Assembly (NCBI GenBank): GCA_031216755.1
Contig: JARUHG010000005.1
Span: forward strand, 124,001-188,000
Direction: 5' to 3'
From: Lysobacter arvi
GTDB taxonomy: Bacteria > Pseudomonadota > Gammaproteobacteria > Xanthomonadales > Xanthomonadaceae
Length of the DNA: 64,000 bases
The position numbers were made by a program, and so were the translations under genes. Positions 8,289 through 15,505 of this stretch are shown one piece after another (the first letter of the stretch is position 1; each line of letters opens with the position of its first letter). The notes under the pieces are model-generated. The model was not told where the DNA came from. It saw nothing but the letters and a program-made list of their open reading frames with translations, and ran no database searches.

Positions 8289-9295
8289 GCGGCATGCATC
8301 CGCGAATGCAGCGACGCCGCTTCCTCGCAGGCCTCGGTGCCGCGTGCGCGACAGGCGCGTTGCCGCAGGTGCTGCGCGCCGCCGGACCGTCGCGCGTGCT
8401 CACCGCCACGGACGTGCACGTCAAGGATTACCCGACCGTGCTGGCCGTGCAGTGGATCGGCGAGCAGCTCGAACGCGAGACCGGCGGCCGGTTGCGCGTC
8501 CGCATGTACCACGCGGGCCAGCTGGGCCGCGAATCCGAAGCGATCGACATGGCGCGCTTCGGCGCGATCGACATCACGCGCGTGTACTCGGGCGCGCTCA
8601 ACAATGCGTTCCCGCTCACGCAGGCGCTGTGCCTGCCGTACGTGTTCGATTCGGTGGCGCATCTGCGCCGCGCGCTCGACGGAGAGGTCGGCGCGCAGGT
8701 GCTGCGCGGTTTCGAGGCGCGCGGGCTGGTCGGCCTGGCGATCTACGACTGCGGCGCACGCTGCTTCTACAACACGCGGCGCGCACTGGTGCAGCCCGGC
8801 GACATGCACGGGCTCAAGGTGCGCGTGCCCGCTTCGGACATCTTCATCCGCCTGCTTCGCCTGTTCGGCGCGAATCCGACGCCGCTGTCGTACGGCGAGG
8901 TGTTCTCGTCGCTGGAGACGCATCTCATCGACGGCGCCGAGAACAACATGCGCAGCTTCCATTCCAGCCGCCAGTTCGAAGTGGCGCGCTACTGGTCGGA
9001 GACCGAACACTCCTACGCGCCGGACGTGTTGCTGATGTCGCAGGACACCTGGCGATCGCTGCTTCCGCGCGATCGCGAGCTGCTGCGCGAGATCGCGCGC
9101 GCTTCGGTGCCGGTGATGCGCGCACGGTGGGATGCCTCGGAGGATGCCGCGCGCGTCGCGGTGAAGGAAGCCGGCGTGCGGTTCAACGATGTCGACATGC
9201 CCGCGTTCCGCCGTGCTGCGCAGCCCCTGCTCGACGAATACCTGCGCAAGCCCGGGATCGGCGCGCTCTACCGCCGGATCCGCGACATGGCATGA
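8285..9295 (+). CDS. TRAP transporter solute-binding protein (DctP family)
   Basis: 336 residues. GTG at 8285 overlaps the preceding TGA by 4 nt; ATGs at 8294 and 8306 are alternatives. QRRRFLAGLGAA is a twin-arginine-like signal, so export may be folded. The body is DctP-like: LTATDVHVKDYPTVLAVQWIG, then LKVRVPASDIF, whose Arg is the usual carboxylate clamp, and SYGEVFSSLETHLIDGAENN. It would bind an organic or sugar acid in the periplasm for the permeases encoded next. Given the locus, a uronate or KDG-like acid is likely. Confidence 0.9.
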   Translation: MSGMHPRMQRRRFLAGLGAACATGALPQVLRAAGPSRVLTATDVHVKDYPTVLAVQWIGEQLERETGGRLRVRMYHAGQLGRESEAIDMARFGAIDITRVYSGALNNAFPLTQALCLPYVFDSVAHLRRALDGEVGAQVLRGFEARGLVGLAIYDCGARCFYNTRRALVQPGDMHGLKVRVPASDIFIRLLRLFGANPTPLSYGEVFSSLETHLIDGAENNMRSFHSSRQFEVARYWSETEHSYAPDVLLMSQDTWRSLLPRDRELLREIARASVPVMRARWDASEDAARVAVKEAGVRFNDVDMPAFRRAAQPLLDEYLRKPGIGALYRRIRDMA

Positions 9296-9375
9296 AGCAG
9301 GCGCCCTCGCAGGACGCGCGGGCGGACGCGGCACCACGGGACGTGGGTGGACGTCATTCGAATGGGGAGTTCGCA

Positions 9376-9906
9376 ATGCTGCACACCGCAACACACATCG
9401 AGACCGACCGGATCGGGCGTGCGCTGGAGCGCCTCTCGTCGTGGTCGATCGCCGGAGCGGCGCTGGCGCTGGTCGGGCTGGTCGTCGTACAGGGCTGGCA
9501 GGTCTTCGCGCGCTACGTGATCAACGATTCGCCGAGCTGGACCGAGCCCGCCACCCTGCTGCTGCTGAGCACCGCGATGAGCCTGGGCGCGGCGACCGGC
9601 GTGCGCGAGCACCGCCACTTCGGCTTCTTCCTGCTCAGCGAGGCATTGGGCCCGCGTGCGCACCGCGTGCTGCAGGCCATGGCCGCGCTGGTCATCGCGA
9701 GCATCGGTGCGGTGCTGGCCGGATGGAGCGCGGTGCTGTTCGCCGACGGCCGCGACGTCGTGCTTGCCGGCGTGCCGTTGCCGCAGAGCATCCATTACCT
9801 GCCGCTGTGCGTGGGCGGCGCGTTGATGACGCTGTTCGCGCTGGAACGTGCATGGCGGTTACTGCGCCCTTCTGTCGCGCTTGCGCATCCGGGCGCGGAG
9901 ATCTGA
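9376..9906 (+). CDS. TRAP transporter small permease (DctQ family)
   Basis: 176 residues from the ATG at 9376, which has GGGGAG at proper spacing. An in-frame ATG at 9292 overlaps the dctP stop and would add 28 residues without a membrane segment. Four hydrophobic helices fit DctQ (GAALALVGLVVVQGW, TLLLLSTAMSLG, ALVIASIGAVLAG, LCVGGALMTLFALE), and PSWTEPATLLL is the family signature. It pairs with the large permease. Confidence 0.88.
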   Translation: MLHTATHIETDRIGRALERLSSWSIAGAALALVGLVVVQGWQVFARYVINDSPSWTEPATLLLLSTAMSLGAATGVREHRHFGFFLLSEALGPRAHRVLQAMAALVIASIGAVLAGWSAVLFADGRDVVLAGVPLPQSIHYLPLCVGGALMTLFALERAWRLLRPSVALAHPGAEI

Positions 9907-9909
9907 ACG

Positions 9910-11193
9910 ATGGCGATCGCATTGCTGTTCGCGGTGTTCGGCCTGCTGCTGATCGTCGGCGTCCCGGTGGCGTATGCGCTGGCGGCAGCGTCGCTGGTCA
10001 CGCTGTTGCACCTGGACCTGCCCCCGGTGGTGCTGGTGCAGCAGATCGGCGCGGGCGCGGGCTCGGTCACGCTGATCGCGATTCCGCTGTTCATCTTCGC
10101 CGGCGAGATCATGCTGCGCGGCGGAATTTCCGAGCGCCTGATCGGCCTGGCGGCGGCGCTGGTCGGACGCCTTCGCGGCGGATTGGGGCAGGTGAGCGTG
10201 CTCTCTTCGTTGTTCTTCGGCGGTGTGTCCGGGTCGGCCATCGCCGACGTGTCCGCCGTGGGCGGCACCATGATCCCGCAGATGGTGCAGCGCGGTTACG
10301 ACCGCGACTTCGCCGTCAACGTCAGCATCACCGCCGCGCTCGTGGCGCTGCTGGTGCCGCCTTCGCACAACCTGATCCTGTTCTCGGCGGCCGCGGGCGG
10401 CGGCATGTCCATCGCCGACCTGTTCGCTGCCGGCATCACGCCTGCGTTGCTGATGACGGCGGTGATGATGTTCACCGGCTGGGCCGTGGCGCGCTCGCGC
10501 GGCTACGGCACCGAGCCGTTCCCGGGGCTGCGTGCCGTGCTCGTGCGCCTGGTCGCGGCGTTGCCCGGACTGGGCCTGGTCGCGCTGATCTTCGTCGGCA
10601 TCCGCGCCGGCGTCTTCACCGCGGTGGAGAGCGCCGCGATGGCGGTGCTGTACGCGCTGATCGTCACTTCGCTGGTGTACCGGCAGCTCGGGTGGCGGGA
10701 GTTCCTCGGCACGGTCGCGCATGCCGCGCGCACCACGGGCGTGATCCTGTTCGTGATCGCCACGGCGGCGGTGTTCGGGTGGCTGCTGGCGTACCTGCAG
10801 GTGCCCGCCGCCGCGGTGGAGGCGCTGCAGCAGTTCGCGCACGACAAGGTCATGGTGCTGCTGCTGATCATCGTGTTGCTGCTCGTGCTGGGCACCTTCA
10901 TGGACCTGGCGCCGATGATCCTGATCTGCACGCCGATCTTCCTGCCGGTCGCGAAGGCCTACGGCATCGACCCGATCCACTTCGCCCTGGTGCTCGTGCT
11001 CACCGGTGGCATCGGCCTGGTGACGCCGCCGGTGGGCTCGGTGCTGTTCATCGGCACGGCCATCGGCAAGATCGGCATCGGCGAAAGCATGCGCACCATC
11101 TGGCCGTTCTGGCTCGCCGCGCTGGCCGTGCTGCTGACGGTGGCGTTCGTGCCCGAACTGTCGCTGTGGTTGCCGGCCGCGTTGAAGGCTTGA
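9910..11193 (+). CDS. TRAP transporter large permease (DctM family)
   Basis: 427 residues, the standard length, with about 12 membrane helices. GGVSGSAIADVSAVGG and VTPPVGSVLFIGTAIG are DctM signatures. It forms the sodium-driven channel with DctQ. It starts 3 nt after the dctQ stop and ends the operon that begins with the hydratase. No clear terminator follows; the LacI-family gene starts 177 nt later. Confidence 0.93.
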   Translation: MAIALLFAVFGLLLIVGVPVAYALAAASLVTLLHLDLPPVVLVQQIGAGAGSVTLIAIPLFIFAGEIMLRGGISERLIGLAAALVGRLRGGLGQVSVLSSLFFGGVSGSAIADVSAVGGTMIPQMVQRGYDRDFAVNVSITAALVALLVPPSHNLILFSAAAGGGMSIADLFAAGITPALLMTAVMMFTGWAVARSRGYGTEPFPGLRAVLVRLVAALPGLGLVALIFVGIRAGVFTAVESAAMAVLYALIVTSLVYRQLGWREFLGTVAHAARTTGVILFVIATAAVFGWLLAYLQVPAAAVEALQQFAHDKVMVLLLIIVLLLVLGTFMDLAPMILICTPIFLPVAKAYGIDPIHFALVLVLTGGIGLVTPPVGSVLFIGTAIGKIGIGESMRTIWPFWLAALAVLLTVAFVPELSLWLPAALKA

Positions 11194-11357
11194 GGCGTTT
11201 TTGACGCCGATGGACGGACGCAGGCTCATGAACGCGACGACGCCACGGCGTCGGGCGCGTGCTGCCCCGTCGCGCGGGGTCGGTTTTCTTGCGCGCCATC
11301 GTCGCCGGAAATCCAGTTCCGCAGCGTCCGCCAGCGACCGCGGACCGGTCGGGCAGC

Positions 11358-11370
11358 TAGAATTTGCCGC
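11358..11370 (+). promoter_or_regulatory. Possible -10 box for leaderless transcript of the LacI-family gene
   Basis: TAGAAT at 11358-11363 is a good -10 match and ends 7 nt before the ATG at 11371; no Shine-Dalgarno is present. This is the usual layout of leaderless mRNAs. No convincing -35 was found. Confidence 0.35.
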
Positions 11371-12468
11371 ATGACAGAACCCGCGCCGCGCCACCGCCGC
11401 TCCCGCACCGCCTTACCACTGCCCTCCCCCGAGGACACTGCGTTGACCGGCAAGGCAACGATCAACGACATCGCGCGGCTCACCGGAGTGTCGAAGAAGA
11501 CGGTCTCGCGGGTCATCAACAATTCGCCGCTGGTGCATCCGGAAACGCGCGAGAAAGTGCTCGCGCTGATGAAGCAACTGGGTTACACGCCCGACCCGCA
11601 GGCGCGCGGGCTGGCGTTCCGGCGTTCGTTCCTGATCGGACTCGTCTACGACAACCCCACCGCGCAGTACATCGTGAACATGCAGTACGGCGCGCTGGAT
11701 GCGCTGCGCGGTTCGGGCTACGAGCTGGTGGTGCACCCGTGCGATTCCTCGAAGGAGGATTACATCGACGGGGTGCGCCGGTTCGTGCAGCAGCAGAAGC
11801 TGCACGGCGTGATCCTGATCCCGCGCGTGTCGGAAGACGAACAGCTCGCCGCGGCGCTGCGCGAAACCGGCGTGCGCTACGTGCGCATCGCGTCCATTCC
11901 GCTGGATGCGGCGGCGCACATGGTCGTCACGCAGGATCGCCAGGCCAGCAACGAGGCGGCGAACTACCTGGAGTCACTGGGCCACCGCACGATCGGCCTG
12001 ATCACCGGCCCGCGCCGTTACCGCTCCACGATCGAGCGCGGCGGCGGCTTCCTCGCGGGACTGCAGGCACGGGGGATCGAGCTGCCGCCGGAGTACATCT
12101 TCGAAGGCGGCTACACGTTCGACTCCGGCGTGACCGGTGCCGAATACCTGCTCGCCAAATCGCCGCGCCCGACGGCGATCTTCGCCTGCAACGACGAGAT
12201 GGCCGCCGGCGTCTACAAGGCCGCGATGCGGCGGGGGTTGTCGATTCCGGGCGACCTGTCGGTGGTGGGCTTCGACGACAGCCCCCTTGCCGCGCAACTA
12301 TGGCCGGCGCTGACCACGATCCATTCGCCGACGCGCGACGTCGGCCGGCAGGCCGCGCAGATGCTGCTGGCAGAAGAGGCCGCCGACTCGCAAACGGTCG
12401 CCGAACCGCGCACCGTGCGACCGCAACTGGTGGTCCGCGACTCCACGCAGCGGCCGAAGGCGGGTTGA
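11371..12468 (+). CDS. LacI-family transcriptional regulator (probable pectin-locus repressor)
   Basis: 365 residues. A Pro/Arg-rich leader of ~25 residues precedes the helix-turn-helix ([22 protein letters not shown]) and the hinge, then a periplasmic-binding-protein core ([33 protein letters not shown]). Family members repress sugar catabolism until a sugar ligand binds. It sits inside the pectin locus and is the best candidate to bind the shared ACCGGT palindromes. A TTG at 11442 would give a start closer to the usual N-terminus. TAGAAT lies only 7 nt before the ATG, so the transcript may be nearly leaderless. Confidence 0.88.
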   Translation: MTEPAPRHRRSRTALPLPSPEDTALTGKATINDIARLTGVSKKTVSRVINNSPLVHPETREKVLALMKQLGYTPDPQARGLAFRRSFLIGLVYDNPTAQYIVNMQYGALDALRGSGYELVVHPCDSSKEDYIDGVRRFVQQQKLHGVILIPRVSEDEQLAAALRETGVRYVRIASIPLDAAAHMVVTQDRQASNEAANYLESLGHRTIGLITGPRRYRSTIERGGGFLAGLQARGIELPPEYIFEGGYTFDSGVTGAEYLLAKSPRPTAIFACNDEMAAGVYKAAMRRGLSIPGDLSVVGFDDSPLAAQLWPALTTIHSPTRDVGRQAAQMLLAEEAADSQTVAEPRTVRPQLVVRDSTQRPKAG

Positions 12469-12866
12469 GGCGAGCGCTGCCTTTCCTGCGGGAAGGGCTG
12501 GCGCGACGCTCAGCGCCGCCAGGCACACGGGTGTTGCATGCGGGATCGCGTGCGCGTCCAAGCCCAGTGGTTCGCCGGAATGACGACGGCATCGGCGTTT
12601 CACACTCGTCGTCCGCACCGAGGATCTGGCCCGGCTCTTCGCCGCGAAGACGAGCACGACGGCACCTGACCGACGCGCCGTCGTCGCCGCGCCCGCGCCC
12701 TGCCCACCCGCAGCCATCGAGGGACATCCAGCGGCCCAGCCTCATCGGCCCAGCCCACTTCCGTCGCCCTGGCCGTCTTTTGACACCGGTTACCAAAACC
12801 CCGTTATCATCCCCACGTCGTCCGCCGCGCGATCGCCGCGACGGTCCCGAACCCCGGAGAGGCCCG
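12469..12866. other. 398-bp interval before kduI
   Basis: No supported gene is present. Its only clear content is the kduI promoter/operator near the right end; the first ~300 bp show no repeat or RNA that I recognise. Confidence 0.5.
12780..12809 (+). promoter_or_regulatory. kduI promoter overlapped by LacI-type operator
   Basis: A perfect -35 TTGACA (12780-12785) is followed after 18 bp by TTATCA (12804-12809). The sequence TGACACCGGTTACCA (12781-12795), with central ACCGGT palindrome, covers the -35 and part of the spacer. This is the clearest copy of the motif in the window and a classic repression site. Confidence 0.65.
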
Positions 12867-13712
12867 ATGTTCCGCAAGACCTATCACGCGACCCACCCGG
12901 ACATGATGGCCGGGGCCAGCAACGACCAGTTGCGCGAGCGCTACCTCATCGACGGCCTCTTCGTCCCGGGCCAGGTCGTCCTGAACTACTCGCACAACGA
13001 GCGCTTCGTGATCGGCGGCGCGGCGCCGACCGACGCACCGGTTTCACTGCCGCAGCAGGTCGAACCCGCCTCCGCGGCGGGCAAGCCGTTCCTGGAGCGT
13101 CGCGAACTCGGCATCGTCAACGTGGGCGGCGGAACGGGCACGGTCACCGTCGACGGTGCGTCCTACACGCTGGCGCCCAAGGACGGCCTCTACGTGCCGA
13201 TGGGCAGCGCAGACGTGTCGTTCGCGTCCAACGACATGGCCCAGCCGGCGAAGTTCTACCTCGCCTCCACGCCCGCGCATGCGCGCTTCGAAGCGAAGCA
13301 CATCTCCATCGCGCAGGCGGTTCCGCTGGAGCGCGGCGCGCTGGAAACCTCGAACGAACGCACGATCTACCAGTACATCGTCCCGGCGACGGTGAAGTCC
13401 TGCCAACTGCTGCTCGGCCTGACGATCCTCAAGCCCGGCAGCGTGTGGAACACGATGCCGCCGCACCTGCACGACCGTCGCTCGGAGGTCTACTTCTACT
13501 TCGATCTGGGCGACCAGCGCGTCATGCATTTCATGGGCGAACCGTCGGACATGCGCCACCTGGTGATCGCCAACGACGAAGCCGTGGTGTCGCCGCCGTG
13601 GTCCATCCACATGGGCTCGGGGACGAAGAACTACTGCTTCATCTGGGCGATGGGCGGCGAGAACCTCGATTACACCGACATGAACCAGCTGGACATCTGC
13701 CAGCTCAAGTAA
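12867..13712 (+). CDS. kduI: 5-dehydro-4-deoxy-D-glucuronate isomerase
   Basis: 281 residues, the usual KduI length. The ATG at 12867 follows GGAGAGG. The double-stranded beta-helix core carries the metal site around [15 protein letters not shown], and the C-terminus has [15 protein letters not shown], typical of KduI. It converts 5-keto-4-deoxyuronate, the product of unsaturated galacturonate, to 2,5-diketo-3-deoxygluconate. kduD follows after 38 nt, so the two form an operon under the promoter at 12780. Confidence 0.96.
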   Translation: MFRKTYHATHPDMMAGASNDQLRERYLIDGLFVPGQVVLNYSHNERFVIGGAAPTDAPVSLPQQVEPASAAGKPFLERRELGIVNVGGGTGTVTVDGASYTLAPKDGLYVPMGSADVSFASNDMAQPAKFYLASTPAHARFEAKHISIAQAVPLERGALETSNERTIYQYIVPATVKSCQLLLGLTILKPGSVWNTMPPHLHDRRSEVYFYFDLGDQRVMHFMGEPSDMRHLVIANDEAVVSPPWSIHMGSGTKNYCFIWAMGGENLDYTDMNQLDICQLK

Positions 13713-13750
13713 CGACGTTGCCAACGCACACCGCACAGGGGAAGGAGTTC

Positions 13751-14506
13751 ATGTCCAATCCGTTCAGTCTTCAGGGCAAGGTCGCGCTGGTCACCGGCGC
13801 CAACACGGGCCTCGGCCAGGGCATCGCCGTGGCGCTGGCCGAAGCCGGTGCGGACATCGCCGCCGCCGGCATCCAGCCGCCGACCGAGACCGGGGAGAAA
13901 GTCCGCGCACTCGGCCGCCGCTTCGTTGCGATCGAAGCGAACCTGTCGAGCGTGGAGCCGATCGGGCGCGTCGTGCGCGAAACGCTCGATGGCCTGGGAG
14001 GCCTGCACATCCTGGTCAACAACGCCGGCCTGATCCGCCGCGCCGATGCGGTGGATTTCACCGAAAAGGACTGGGACGACGTGATGAACGTGAACATCAA
14101 GGGCGCGTTCTTCATGGCGCAGGCCGCCGGACGGCACATGATCGCCCATGGCGGCGGCAAGATCGTCAACATCGCCTCGATGCTGTCGTTCCAGGGCGGC
14201 ATCCGCGTGCCGTCGTACACCGCGAGCAAGAGCGGCATCGCCGGGATCACGCGCCTGCTGGCCAACGAGTGGGCGAACAAGGGCATCAACGTCAACGCCA
14301 TCGCACCGGGCTACATGGCCACCGACAACACCGCGCAGCTGCGTGCGGACGAAGCGCGCAGCGCGCAGATCCTCGATCGCATTCCCGCGGGCCGCTGGGG
14401 CGTTCCGGCCGACCTCGGCGGCGCGGCGGTGTTCCTCGCCTCGCGTGCGTCGGATTACGTCAACGGCGCGATCCTCCCCGTGGACGGTGGCTGGTTGGCG
14501 CGGTGA
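13751..14506 (+). CDS. kduD: 2-dehydro-3-deoxy-D-gluconate 5-dehydrogenase
   Basis: 251 residues with a strong AAGGAG before the ATG at 13751. It is a classical short-chain dehydrogenase: TGANTGLGQG nucleotide loop, NNAG, the catalytic Ser-Tyr-Lys in SMLSFQGG and SYTASKSG, and a PGYMATDN loop. It reduces 2,5-diketo-3-deoxygluconate to KDG, the substrate of the KdgK encoded at 1712-2719. Identity is secure from sequence and from the adjoining kduI. Confidence 0.95.
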   Translation: MSNPFSLQGKVALVTGANTGLGQGIAVALAEAGADIAAAGIQPPTETGEKVRALGRRFVAIEANLSSVEPIGRVVRETLDGLGGLHILVNNAGLIRRADAVDFTEKDWDDVMNVNIKGAFFMAQAAGRHMIAHGGGKIVNIASMLSFQGGIRVPSYTASKSGIAGITRLLANEWANKGINVNAIAPGYMATDNTAQLRADEARSAQILDRIPAGRWGVPADLGGAAVFLASRASDYVNGAILPVDGGWLAR

Positions 14507-14560
14507 GCTCCCGTCGCGGATGGCCGATGACACCGGAACGTCGATCACTGGAGCGCTGAT

Positions 14561-14992
14561 GTGAGCCCACGGATCCGCCTCTTCGCCGCCATGCTGGTCG
14601 CCGGCACGCCTCTCGCGCTGCTGGCCGCCGAACCGCGCCGCGATTCCTACGTCGAGAACGCACGCGACATCGCCCTTCAGCAACCGGGTCCGCACGAGGG
14701 CGAAGGCACCACGACGGCGTATCCGTTCTTCGAACAGGCCGACGGATTCGACCTCGTCTTCCGCCAGCGCGCACTCCATCGCGGCGCGACGATCGGCGAG
14801 CATCGCAACGACAAGGACGAGATCTACTACGTGCTGTCCGGGCGCGGCGAGCTCCTGCTCGACGGCGTCCGCCGCGAAGTCGGCCCCGGCGACGCGATCC
14901 TCACCCGCGACGGCAGCACGCATGCGCTCGCGCAGCGCGGCGACGAGGAACTGGTCATCATCGTCGTATACCGCAAGCGCACGCCGCGCTGA
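14561..14992 (+). CDS. Exported single-domain cupin
   Basis: 143 residues from a GTG at 14561 with GGAG upstream. A signal peptide (~residues 1-22) precedes one cupin_2 barrel: GEHRNDKDEIYYVLSGRGEL is motif 1 and a GDAILTRDGSTHAL stretch is motif 2, giving a metal site. Cytoplasmic KdgF cupins linearise unsaturated uronates. This one could do a similar step in the periplasm, but sequence does not prove that. It lies 54 nt after kduD on the same strand; a TGACACCGGA half-site lies in the gap. Confidence 0.7.
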   Translation: MSPRIRLFAAMLVAGTPLALLAAEPRRDSYVENARDIALQQPGPHEGEGTTTAYPFFEQADGFDLVFRQRALHRGATIGEHRNDKDEIYYVLSGRGELLLDGVRREVGPGDAILTRDGSTHALAQRGDEELVIIVVYRKRTPR

Positions 14993-15119
14993 AGCCGCGT
15001 TCCGCACAGGGTGAAGACGCCGTGAGGCCGTGCGGATGAATGAAGAAGGTCTTCATTCGCCCGGTCTTAACCGCGCGCGGACGAGCATGGGGCACCGTCC
15101 ATGTGAAGGGAGCACGCCG

Positions 15120-15302
15120 ATGGCATCGAGCAAGCGCGAACTCATCGCCCCCAACGGCGACAAGCGTTACGTGCGCCGCGACGAGAAGGGCCGCTTCAAG
15201 GAATCCGACGACGTCGGCCGCTCGCTCTCGCAGGACCGCAAGCGCGAATCCGAACACGAGGCCAAGCCTGGCCAGGGCGATCGCGGCGATCGCAAGCACT
15301 GA
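15120..15302 (+). CDS. Small charged conserved protein
   Basis: 60 residues from the ATG at 15120, which has GAAGGGAG at proper spacing. The sequence is rich in Lys, Arg, Glu and Asp (ELIAPNGDKRYVRRDEKGRF), with no hydrophobic segment, and looks largely disordered. Similar short proteins are common in xanthomonads and relatives. No function is assigned. Confidence 0.65.
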   Translation: MASSKRELIAPNGDKRYVRRDEKGRFKESDDVGRSLSQDRKRESEHEAKPGQGDRGDRKH

Positions 15303-15309
15303 GGCCGCG

Positions 15310-15468
15310 ATGAACTCACGCCAGATCATGATCGCCATGGCGATCATCCTCGCCGTGGCGCTGATCGCGTACATGTATCTGCACAGCCGCGAAGCCGCGC
15401 CATTGCAGGACCCCTCGCCCGACGCGACCAGCGCGCTCACCGTGCACGAGGCTGCGTTGCGCACCTGA
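15310..15468 (+). CDS. Small single-pass membrane protein
   Basis: 52 residues, starting 7 nt after the preceding small gene. Residues ~5-24 (IMIAMAIILAVALIAYMYL) form one transmembrane helix, followed by a short hydrophilic tail. No Shine-Dalgarno of its own is clear, so translation may be coupled. I do not recognise a family. Confidence 0.5.
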   Translation: MNSRQIMIAMAIILAVALIAYMYLHSREAAPLQDPSPDATSALTVHEAALRT

Positions 15469-15505
15469 GCGCTCTCGCGATCGGCGGCGCAGCGCCACGA
15501 AGCGG

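Noticed and set aside
14527-14536. Another pectin operator (TGACACCGGA) between kduD and the cupin
   Set aside because: Only one half matches and no promoter accompanies it; it is noted in the cupin entry but not counted as an operator.
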